Positions 8,193 through 15,200 of a stretch of DNA of 48,154 nucleotides are shown piece after piece. How positions within the stretch are numbered: the first letter of the stretch is position 1; each line of letters begins with the position of its first letter. Under the pieces are notes generated by a model, which was not told the origin of the DNA, did no database searches, and saw only the letters and a program-made list of their open reading frames with translations. This DNA is from Deltaproteobacteria bacterium (GTDB lineage: Bacteria; Myxococcota_A; Polyangia; JAAYKL01). The stretch is taken from NCBI GenBank assembly GCA_016936575.1, contig JAFGXQ010000184.1, forward strand, positions 1 to 48,154. The letters are read 5' to 3'. The position numbers were made by a program, and so were the translations under genes.

Positions 8193-9341
8193 TCAGAGCC
8201 GATTGACAAAATCGGTGAAAGAAAATTGTCTGACAATTTCAAGGTTTTCTGTTGTGCTGTCATAGACAGCGATAGCCGGGTGACGCACGCCGTTGAACAT
8301 GGTGGTTTTTACTATGCTGTACTGCGCCATATCCAAAAATGAAAGTTTGTCCCCGCGGGCAAGCGGCTGACTGAATCCGTATTCTCCGAACACATCACCG
8401 GCCAGACAGGATACTCCGCCGATCCGGTAGGTGTGCGGGGTTTCACGAACGGGAACTTCACCCTCTATTGCGGGGCGATAGGGCATTTCCAATACATCTG
8501 GTGTGTGACACGTGCACGATATGTCGAGAATGACATTTTTCGGTGATCCCGGGAGAATATCGAGCACGGTGGTTACCAGCCGGCCGGCGTTCAACACTAC
8601 CGCTCCGCCGGGTTCCATGTACAGCTGCAGGTGCGGGTGCCGTTCCTGAAAGGCGCGGATGATCGAAATGAGATGGTCGGTGTTGTACTCCGGTTGGGTG
8701 ATGAAATGCCCCCCGCCCATGTTCAGCCACTTTACCACTGCCAGTTGGGATGCGAAGTTGCGTTCCACTGCGAGAAGTACTTTTTCCAATGCATAAGATG
8801 TTTGTTCACACAATGCATGAAAGTGGAGTCCGTCCACCATACTGAAGTCCACATCTCCGATGTTCGATTGTCGAATTCCAAGTCGTGAATACGGTGTGCA
8901 GGGGTCGTAGAGCGGGGTATCCGTCACTGAACACTCCGGATTGATGCGAATTCCCACCTGTGTTTTGGGGCGATACTGCGCAATCACGGGGGTGAAATGA
9001 CGAAGCTGGGTTGCTGAATTGAATACCACAGTGTGGCTCAGCGAAAAGATTTCGGCCATCTCATCGTCGCGATATGCCGGGCTGTACGTGTGAACCTCGC
9101 CATCGAATTTTGTATGGCCCAGGCGAGCTTCCCATAGCCCGCTGGCGCATACACCGTTAAGTGCATCGGCGATAATCGGATACACCGCGTAAGAGGCAAA
9201 CGATTTCTGCGCAAAGAGAATGCGCAAGCCGCATGCATCGCGAACCTGTCTGAGCTTTTCCAAATTTCGTTTCAGCGGTTCAGTTTCAATGACAAAACAG
9301 GGGCTCGGAACCGTTGCGATATTTAATCTTCTGGATTCCAA
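8193..9341 (-). CDS. nspC: Carboxynorspermidine/carboxyspermidine decarboxylase
   Basis: PLP-dependent decarboxylase (fold III) that makes spermidine or norspermidine from the carboxylated intermediate. About 382 residues, as usual. The PLP lysine is in LRILFAQKSFA; other marks are NPECSVTDTPLYDPCTPYSRLG, HALCEQ, WLNMGGGH, EPGGAVV and the highly typical SCTCHTPDVLEMPYRP. The family normally begins close to the TVPSPCFVIE segment, and the only usable start there is TTG 9341, which overlaps the end of the dehydrogenase gene by 19 bases; the much longer open frame to 9539 is a shadow of that gene. Translational coupling is likely. Product (spermidine or norspermidine) cannot be told from sequence. 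Confidence 0.92.
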   Translation of the reverse strand: MESRRLNIATVPSPCFVIETEPLKRNLEKLRQVRDACGLRILFAQKSFASYAVYPIIADALNGVCASGLWEARLGHTKFDGEVHTYSPAYRDDEMAEIFSLSHTVVFNSATQLRHFTPVIAQYRPKTQVGIRINPECSVTDTPLYDPCTPYSRLGIRQSNIGDVDFSMVDGLHFHALCEQTSYALEKVLLAVERNFASQLAVVKWLNMGGGHFITQPEYNTDHLISIIRAFQERHPHLQLYMEPGGAVVLNAGRLVTTVLDILPGSPKNVILDISCTCHTPDVLEMPYRPAIEGEVPVRETPHTYRIGGVSCLAGDVFGEYGFSQPLARGDKLSFLDMAQYSIVKTTMFNGVRHPAIAVYDSTTENLEIVRQFSFTDFVNRL

Positions 9342-10528
9342 CCGATCGTTGCACTTTCTACGACTTTCCAGGGAAGGCCGTGGATGTTCAGTTTTTCCAT
9401 GAATGGATCCGGATCCATCTGTTCCATGTTGAACACACCGGGGGTCATCCATTTTCCGGTGAGCATCATCATGGCGCCGACCATTGCCGGTACGCCGGTG
9501 GTATAGGAAATGGCCTGGGACCCCACTTCTCTGAAGCACGCCTCGTGGTCGCAGATGTTATAAATGTAGACTCCCACGTCCTTGCCGTCTTTTTTACCGC
9601 GAATGATGTTTCCGATGCACGTGCGCCCCTTGGTTGTCTGCCCCAGGTCGCCGGGATTGGGAAGGACCGCTTTGAGAAACTGCAGTGGAACAATTTTCCG
9701 GCCCTGATATTCAACCTCGTCAATCCGTGTCATTCCCACGTTCTGCAGCACTTGCAGATGATTGATGTAGTTGGGGGAAAAGCTCATCCAGAATTGCGCT
9801 TTTTTTATGCCGGAGAAATGCCTTGTCAGGGATTCCAATTCTTCGTGGTACATGCGATAAATCGTGTATTCTCCAACACCGTCAGGGCATGTGAACGTGG
9901 ATTTTCGGCTCATGGCGGGGGTTTCCCGGAACGCGCCGTCTTCGTAGTGTCTGCAGGGGGCGGTCACTTCTCGTATGTTGATTTCGGGGTTGAAGTTCGT
10001 GGCAAAGGGCTTGCCGTGATCGCCGCCGTTCACGTCTACAATATCGAGATATTCGATTTCATCGAGATGATGCTTGGCCGCATACGCGGTGAATACGTTC
10101 GTTACGCCTGGGTCGAACCCGCTGCCCAGTAGGGCCATGATTCCCTTTTCTTTGAATTTTTCCTGGTATGCCCATTGCCAGTGATATTCGAATTTGGCGG
10201 TATCGCGGGGTTCGTAATTGGCCGTATCGAGATAGTGTGTTCCGGTTTCCAGGCAGGCGTCCATGATGGACAGGTCCTGATACGGCAACGCCACATTGAT
10301 GACCAGATCAGGCGTTGTGTCGTTTATCAGCGCAACCATCTCAGCCACGTTATCGGCATCCACCTGCGCTGTATCGATGGGACGGGTGAGTTGTCCGGCG
10401 ATGGCATCACATTTGCTTTGGGTTCTGCTCGCCAGGCAGATGTATTCGAACACTTCGGGAACCTGCGCACATTTGTGCGCAACCACTTGGCCGACGCCGC
10501 CGGCGCCGATAATCAGTACTCTTGCCAT
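9323..10528 (-). CDS. Carboxynorspermidine/carboxyspermidine dehydrogenase (saccharopine dehydrogenase family)
   Basis: NAD(P)H-dependent enzyme that condenses aspartate semialdehyde with a diamine (putrescine or diaminopropane) to the carboxypolyamine used by NspC. 401 residues with an N-terminal Rossmann motif (VLIIGAGGVGQVVAHKCAQ), SRTQSKCDAIAG, and the saccharopine-reductase-like core (NVALPYQDLSIMDACLETGTHYLDTANYEP, GFDPGVTNVFTAYA, DVNGGDHGKPFATNFNPEINIREV). AGAGGAA precedes ATG 10528. It lies between the DUF89 gene and nspC on one transcript. The same protein family in some bacteria acts on agmatine instead (carboxyaminopropylagmatine route), so the diamine substrate here is open. Confidence 0.92.
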   Translation of the reverse strand: MARVLIIGAGGVGQVVAHKCAQVPEVFEYICLASRTQSKCDAIAGQLTRPIDTAQVDADNVAEMVALINDTTPDLVINVALPYQDLSIMDACLETGTHYLDTANYEPRDTAKFEYHWQWAYQEKFKEKGIMALLGSGFDPGVTNVFTAYAAKHHLDEIEYLDIVDVNGGDHGKPFATNFNPEINIREVTAPCRHYEDGAFRETPAMSRKSTFTCPDGVGEYTIYRMYHEELESLTRHFSGIKKAQFWMSFSPNYINHLQVLQNVGMTRIDEVEYQGRKIVPLQFLKAVLPNPGDLGQTTKGRTCIGNIIRGKKDGKDVGVYIYNICDHEACFREVGSQAISYTTGVPAMVGAMMMLTGKWMTPGVFNMEQMDPDPFMEKLNIHGLPWKVVESATIGWNPED

Positions 10529-10566
10529 TTTTTCCTCTTTAATTGCACAATTCCAATTGTCAGTTC

Positions 10567-11469
10567 TTATTCACCGCCGCAATGGGCATATTTGGGGTCC
10601 AGAGACACAATGCATCCGTCTTTACGCTTCTGAACGATATACGTGCCCACCGGTAGCTGGGTGTCGTGGGCGATGACCGGGCATTTTACCAGCAAAAGAT
10701 GGTAAATGGAACGGTTCGATTGACTTAACGTTTCATAGTTACCCTGACCTTTGGCGATGACTACGTCCGCCGTATTGAATGCCTCGACAAACGCCGGCGC
10801 GCATTCGGGAAGCCAGGTTCCCGGGATGTCACTACCGTTAGAGATAATTGTGTATTCGGGTGGAATCTCTGACATGGCTGCGTCATTTATTGTCACGTCG
10901 TTGATGGTGGGGCGCCCCCGCATGCCGATGCGCAATTTGTCGGCGCCGATGTAGTCCATCAACGGACGGTCGAAAACCACCTCTCCGCAGTTGTCGGTTA
11001 TAAATAAAACCGATTCTGCCCGGTCGATTTCTGCCTGCAGTGCCGAGATGGCATCGTCGGGGAGTGCTTTGTGCATGGCGTCCTTGAATGTTGTATTCAC
11101 ATCCACACTGACCGTGGTTTTCGCCCCCAGGTCAATCGCGTTGCCGGCGATGGAAAATCGAATTATTTCAGCAAATGAATTTTTTGCAGCGGCGATGCGC
11201 TCTTGAATTTGCGGAAGCAATGACAACGCTGTGAGGGTTTGTTCCTGTTTCTGCACCAGATAGGGGTCTTCCAACTTCATGATTTCTTTCAAGGTGTTGT
11301 GAATATCACGCCCAATGAGCGGCGGCGGCCGCTGCCAGTCCACGTCGCATACGCGGGCGAGGGTTTGTCGAAGCAATATTTCTGTGTCGGACTCCGACAA
11401 ATGATGGAATCGGGCTGCATCGATTGCCTGTCTGGCGAAACATGGGATGCAATCGGAATAGGTTTTCAT
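10567..11469 (-). CDS. DUF89 / ARMT1-like metal-dependent phosphatase-type protein
   Basis: 300-residue protein of the DUF89 (PF01937) family, whose characterised members are Mn/Co-dependent phosphatases acting on sugar or metabolite phosphates (damage control). Seen here: an N-terminal CIPC pair (C7, C10) typical of the prokaryotic subgroup, a FITDNCGEVVFDRPL block with the Asp-Asn-Glu-Asp metal ligands, MRGRPTINDVTINDA, NGSDIPGTW, and the KGQGNYETL loop. It is the promoter-proximal gene of the polyamine operon (38 bases before the dehydrogenase gene), which suggests a role tied to polyamine metabolism or to removal of a side product. That link is inference. A CACAGGTGATAAG site precedes ATG 11469. 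Confidence 0.85.
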   Translation of the reverse strand: MKTYSDCIPCFARQAIDAARFHHLSESDTEILLRQTLARVCDVDWQRPPPLIGRDIHNTLKEIMKLEDPYLVQKQEQTLTALSLLPQIQERIAAAKNSFAEIIRFSIAGNAIDLGAKTTVSVDVNTTFKDAMHKALPDDAISALQAEIDRAESVLFITDNCGEVVFDRPLMDYIGADKLRIGMRGRPTINDVTINDAAMSEIPPEYTIISNGSDIPGTWLPECAPAFVEAFNTADVVIAKGQGNYETLSQSNRSIYHLLLVKCPVIAHDTQLPVGTYIVQKRKDGCIVSLDPKYAHCGGE

Positions 11470-11521
11470 GGTTTCTTATCACCTGTGGCGTTAGCTCGTG
11501 TTGTGGGCCGAGTAAAAGGCA

Positions 11522-11550
11522 CTAATAGTAAAATGTATATTTTTTGTAAA
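11522..11550 (-). promoter_or_regulatory. Probable promoter of the polyamine operon
   Basis: Read on the minus strand: TTTACA (-35, 11550-11545), 17-base spacer, TATTAG (-10, 11527-11522), about 50 bases upstream of the DUF89 start codon. Each element matches consensus at 4-5 of 6 positions. Confidence 0.4.
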
Positions 11551-11568
11551 TCAAAATGCATGCTTTCG

Positions 11569-11577
11569 TGCTATAGT
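11569..11577 (+). promoter_or_regulatory. Possible extended -10 for the GH5 lipoprotein gene
   Basis: TGCTATAGT is an extended -10 type element (TGN before TATAGT) about 70 bases before ATG 11647. No good -35 is seen, as is common with extended -10 promoters. Together with the polyamine-operon promoter it makes a divergent control region. Confidence 0.3.
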
Positions 11578-11646
11578 GAATTTGAAATGAGGGCTCATAT
11601 ATCACTTTCGATATCGAGACTTAATGAATTTAGGAGGATTATTGGA

Positions 11647-12786
11647 ATGCGCTTGAACACACTGATTTTATTGATGATAACATTATGCTTAGGGAGTTTT
11701 TGGGGATGCACCACCGATGAAGACGGTGTGCGTCCCGGAGTGGACGGGGATGCAGATTCAGATTCAGACGGTGACGGAGATGCCGATGGCGATTCGGATT
11801 CAGATTCAGATTCTGACGGCGATGCGGTCGGATTTGTAGGTGACCACGGTCGGCTTCAGGTGAGCGGTTCTGACATTGTGGACGGTCACGGCGACCCGAT
11901 TCAGGTAAAAGGGCTGAGCTGGTATTGGAGCATGTGGCAAGGCGATTGGTTCAGAGCCGATGTGGTCGACGCGATTGTCGAGGATTTCAATGTGACCGTC
12001 GTGCGGGCGCCGCTGGGTATCTTGAGCACAGATAAGACCGCCGGATATATTCTGATGAATGAGGACGACCGGGCCAAGCACCTGGCCATGGTTGAGACGG
12101 TGGTGGATGCGGCTATCGATAATGGCATTTATGTGATTATTGACTGGCACGACCACTGGGCAAACGAGCATGAGGCCGAAGCGATTGAGTTTTTCCATCA
12201 TATGGGGCAGCGCTACGGCAACGCTCAAAATATTATTTGGGAAATCTGGAACGAACCCGATTACGGGGAAGAGTGGTCCGTGATTAAAGCATACGGTGAT
12301 GCGGTGATTCCGGTGATTCGGCAGTATTCAGACAATCTGATTCTGGTGGGGTCGTCAAATTACTCTTATTCCATTATTGACCCGGTGACGTCGGATGCGC
12401 CGTTTACCCAGGACAACATCGCGTATTCGTTCCACTTCTATGTTGAAAATAATTCCCACTCGTTAAATATCGCCCAGGCGTACGTAGACGCGGTGAGAGA
12501 AGAAGGTCTGCCTGTTTTTGTTTCGGAATGGGGGCTGGAAGTGTCGAATACGGATTCGTACGTGAACAGCGGCAGTTTTATGACCGCCGATGTGGATGAT
12601 GCAAAAGTGGGGCCGTGGATGGACTGGATGGATGAAAAGGGATTGAGCTGGGTATTCTGGTCGGTGAGTTCCGCGACAGAATCGTCGGCCATGTTTAATT
12701 CATCGGCCAAAGATTCGGTCGGCAATTGGAGCTACGATGACGACCTTCGCCCCGCCGGCCAGTACATCTACGACTATTTTAACTAA
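11647..12786 (+). CDS. GH5-family glycoside hydrolase lipoprotein (endoglucanase type)
   Basis: Surface or periplasmic lipoprotein hydrolase, probably of beta-glucans or related glycans. 379 residues: signal peptide with lipidation Cys21 (FWGC), then a low-complexity Asp-Ser-Gly-Ala linker (about 31-60), then a GH5 TIM barrel. Visible landmarks are GDPIQVKGLSWYWSMW (first strand), VVRAPLG, YVIIDWHDH, the acid/base Glu203 in IWEIWNEPDYG, the SFHFY His-x-Tyr, and the nucleophile Glu294 in VFVSEWGLEV. AGGAGG at 11633-11638 supports ATG 11647; the longer open frame upstream is on the other strand's gene. Substrate cannot be fixed from sequence. Confidence 0.92.
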   Translation: MRLNTLILLMITLCLGSFWGCTTDEDGVRPGVDGDADSDSDGDGDADGDSDSDSDSDGDAVGFVGDHGRLQVSGSDIVDGHGDPIQVKGLSWYWSMWQGDWFRADVVDAIVEDFNVTVVRAPLGILSTDKTAGYILMNEDDRAKHLAMVETVVDAAIDNGIYVIIDWHDHWANEHEAEAIEFFHHMGQRYGNAQNIIWEIWNEPDYGEEWSVIKAYGDAVIPVIRQYSDNLILVGSSNYSYSIIDPVTSDAPFTQDNIAYSFHFYVENNSHSLNIAQAYVDAVREEGLPVFVSEWGLEVSNTDSYVNSGSFMTADVDDAKVGPWMDWMDEKGLSWVFWSVSSATESSAMFNSSAKDSVGNWSYDDDLRPAGQYIYDYFN

Positions 12787-12818
12787 TTTCTATTATTTTT
12801 TAATGTGACGTTCGAGGC

Positions 12819-13763
12819 TTATAATTTCAGGGCGTCGCAGATCATCCAGCCTTCGCGGTTGCTTGGAGTGAGCACGTTGCACCAGTCGCCGGTATCGTTC
12901 TTTTTCAGCAGGGTGACCGTTGAATCAGAGCTGATGCGGCCGATGGATGCGCCGTCCACAGGTTCTTCGCGTACGTTGACTTTATCTTTCACTACCTGCA
13001 CCTGTCGGCCCTTTTTGCGTTTCTGCGCCAACATGCGTTCCCGTTGTTTGGGGTCGAAAAAGTCAATGCTGAAGAACATGCGATATTTTTCGTACTTGTG
13101 GTCGACGCTGTACAGCGGGAGCCCTGCCAGCTTCTGGCGGACGCAATTACCGATTTTGGAAGCGTTGTCGAGGGTGGAGGAGGGGCCGCTCCAGAATTTG
13201 ATGGTATTGTCTGAAAAATCGAGGTTTGCCCCCAGACTGAGCAGCCCCGGCGCGTCGTCTTTGCCGTGGGCCTTTTTGCATTCATCTACCACATACAGTC
13301 GCGTGGCCATGCGCTTTTCGAGCACTCGGAGACGGTCGCACTCTTTTGTACCGGAAGCATCTCCGGACGCCCAGCATTTGTAATACAGCGGTGCGCCGTC
13401 CATGCGGATGCCGTCCGGCGTCGGTGCCGGGGGTACCTCGGGAAGACCGCCTGCGCCTGCCGCGGATAAATCCGTAGGGTCATCGGACGCTTCATCAGAT
13501 GCGTCGTCGGGCGCGTCGCTGGTTTCAACCGATTCTGAAGAGACGGGATTCTCGTGAGACGGCGCGGCTGCTGCACCGCAGTTTTTCGGTTCGCTGTCAG
13601 CGGAGGGCGCATCGGGCAATGTGACGTGAACCAATGCAAAACCGAGCGCGAACGAGGCGATGCCGAGTACAATCACCCAGATGGCGGATGCGTTGCTTCC
13701 TGTGACGGTCGCATCTGCATCGATGGGTTTTGATCTTTCATTTGTGGGTTGTTCCGCTGTCAT
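12819..13763 (-). CDS. Single-pass membrane protein with AgmX-like domain and C-terminal SH3 domain
   Basis: 314 residues: short cytoplasmic N-terminus, one membrane helix (about 27-48, AIWVIVLGIASFALGFALVHV), a disordered acidic Ser/Asp/Pro-rich stretch (50-115), then a folded part with four or more cysteines. The middle (about 120-245, with GNCVRQKLAGLPLYSVDHKYEKYRMFFSIDF) resembles AgmX/PglI-type C-terminal modules of myxobacterial proteins. The last 65 residues are a bacterial SH3 domain (KDKVNVREEPVDGASIGRISSDSTVTLLKKNDTGDWCNV, then GWMICDAL), a fold that often binds cell wall. AGAGGAA precedes ATG 13763. Function unknown. Confidence 0.75.
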   Translation of the reverse strand: MTAEQPTNERSKPIDADATVTGSNASAIWVIVLGIASFALGFALVHVTLPDAPSADSEPKNCGAAAAPSHENPVSSESVETSDAPDDASDEASDDPTDLSAAGAGGLPEVPPAPTPDGIRMDGAPLYYKCWASGDASGTKECDRLRVLEKRMATRLYVVDECKKAHGKDDAPGLLSLGANLDFSDNTIKFWSGPSSTLDNASKIGNCVRQKLAGLPLYSVDHKYEKYRMFFSIDFFDPKQRERMLAQKRKKGRQVQVVKDKVNVREEPVDGASIGRISSDSTVTLLKKNDTGDWCNVLTPSNREGWMICDALKL

Positions 13764-13890
13764 CGGTTCCTCTTGTTCTCTATCGCGCCGAGCCTACCGC
13801 AGATGACCGGAAAATTTCAACTTCTCAATGAAAGGTTCTTGAAAAAGAAGCACGGTTGCGTGTTATAAGCCATCCAGAACGGAGGTTCGA

Positions 13891-15129
13891 ATGACTTGGA
13901 AAACCGAATTGCGCGAGCGTGTGACCACCGGAGCAGCGTTGGGTGCGCATATTTCGTTGTCAGATGACGAGGCAAGGCAGATTGATTCGGTTGCCCGCCT
14001 GTTTCCAATGGCCATTCCGCAGTACTATTTGTCTTTGATGGATAAAAGCGACCCGTTCTGCCCCATTCGTCGACAGTCGGTTCCCGATATTCGCGAAACG
14101 GTTGTTCAACCGGGAGAGTTTGAAGATCCGCTGGGGGAGGAACCCGATTCTCCGGTTCCCGCGATTACGCATCGGTATCCGGATCGCGCGTTGTTTCTGG
14201 TGACCCACCGGTGTTTCATGTTTTGCAGACACTGCAATCGGCGTCGCAAAGTGGGGGATGCGCGCGCGTCGCTTCCCCTGAATGATGCCGCAATCGATGA
14301 CGGACTGAGGTATTTGCGTGCTGAAAAAAGCATTGAAGATGTGCTGGTATCCGGCGGCGATCCGCTGATTCTGGACACCGAGCGGCTGGACTGGATACTT
14401 TCTCGACTGCGGGAGATTCCGCATGTTCGGACAGTTCGAATCGGTACCCGCGCACCTGTGGTGATGCCGTCGCGGATTACAGACCACCTGGTGGCGGTGT
14501 TGAAAAAGGCGTCACCGCTGTGGCTGAACACTCATTTCAATCATCCCAAAGAACTGACTCCCGAGAGCACCTCGGCGCTGGCGAAGCTGGCCGATGCGGG
14601 AATTCCGCTCGGAAATCAGACGGTGCTGCTTCGAGGGGTCAACGATTGTCCCTCGATTATTCGGGAGTTGTGTGTAACGTTGGTGGCGCATCGGGTGCGT
14701 CCGTACTACCTGTTTCAATGTGATTTGGCACAGGGAATCGCCCATTTTCGCACGCGCATTTCCACAGGGTTGGAAATTATGGAATCGATGATTGGACATG
14801 TGCGCAGTTATGCGGTTCCCACATTCGCCATTGACCCTCCGGGGGGCGCGGGTAAGGTGCCGATTTTGCCGAACTATCTGATTTCTCAGAGCGACAGCGC
14901 AGTCGTGGTTCGAAACTATGAAGGTGTTATTACCAAATATTTCGAATCGAGCGCAGGGCCTTCGGAATGTGGGAGCGGCTGTTCGTGCCGCGGTAACTCG
15001 GAACAGGGACAACGGCATCGAGACGCCGGTCAAAGCGTGGCTGCCATGTTGGATAGGAGCGGACCGGTTTCCCTTGTGCCTCAAGGGAATGCGCGGGAGC
15101 TGAGACGTTCCAAACGGTCTTCTGACTGA
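13891..15129 (+). CDS. Lysine 2,3-aminomutase-like radical SAM enzyme (KamA/EpmB family)
   Basis: PLP-dependent radical SAM aminomutase, either free L-lysine 2,3-aminomutase or the EpmB type that makes beta-lysine for elongation factor P. The radical SAM cluster cysteines are in HRCFMFCRHCNRR (C108, C112, C115). SGGDPL (SAM-binding GGD/E), RIGTRAPVVMPSRIT, HFNHPKELT, NQTVLLRGVND, YYLFQCDLAQGIAHFR and the PLP-lysine segment PPGGAGKVPILPNY follow. A C-terminal CGSGCSC group matches the zinc-type cysteines of KamA. A further 40-residue basic tail follows that is not typical. 412 residues. ACGGAGG precedes ATG 13891. No lysine-degradation genes and no efp or epmA are adjacent, so the two roles cannot be separated. 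Confidence 0.88.
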   Translation: MTWKTELRERVTTGAALGAHISLSDDEARQIDSVARLFPMAIPQYYLSLMDKSDPFCPIRRQSVPDIRETVVQPGEFEDPLGEEPDSPVPAITHRYPDRALFLVTHRCFMFCRHCNRRRKVGDARASLPLNDAAIDDGLRYLRAEKSIEDVLVSGGDPLILDTERLDWILSRLREIPHVRTVRIGTRAPVVMPSRITDHLVAVLKKASPLWLNTHFNHPKELTPESTSALAKLADAGIPLGNQTVLLRGVNDCPSIIRELCVTLVAHRVRPYYLFQCDLAQGIAHFRTRISTGLEIMESMIGHVRSYAVPTFAIDPPGGAGKVPILPNYLISQSDSAVVVRNYEGVITKYFESSAGPSECGSGCSCRGNSEQGQRHRDAGQSVAAMLDRSGPVSLVPQGNARELRRSKRSSD

Positions 15130-15164
15130 CCCCGTTTTCTATCTGTTTCGACTCGAAAAAAAAA

Positions 15165-15193
15165 TTTACCGAATGCACATTGCATTGTATATA
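15165..15193 (+). promoter_or_regulatory. Probable promoter giving a leaderless transcript for the PPP phosphatase gene
   Basis: TTTACC (-35, 15165-15170), 17-base spacer and TATATA (-10, 15188-15193), followed after seven bases by ATG 15201. The predicted transcription start coincides with the start codon. No Shine-Dalgarno site precedes that ATG. Confidence 0.5.
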
Positions 15194-15200
15194 TCAACCC

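Noticed and set aside
9342..9539. N-terminal extension of NspC
   Set aside because: It lies wholly inside the upstream dehydrogenase gene and has no similarity to decarboxylases.
9314..10132. 272-codon plus-strand frame inside the carboxynorspermidine dehydrogenase gene
   Set aside because: Antisense shadow; the minus-strand product is clear and the frame has no motifs.
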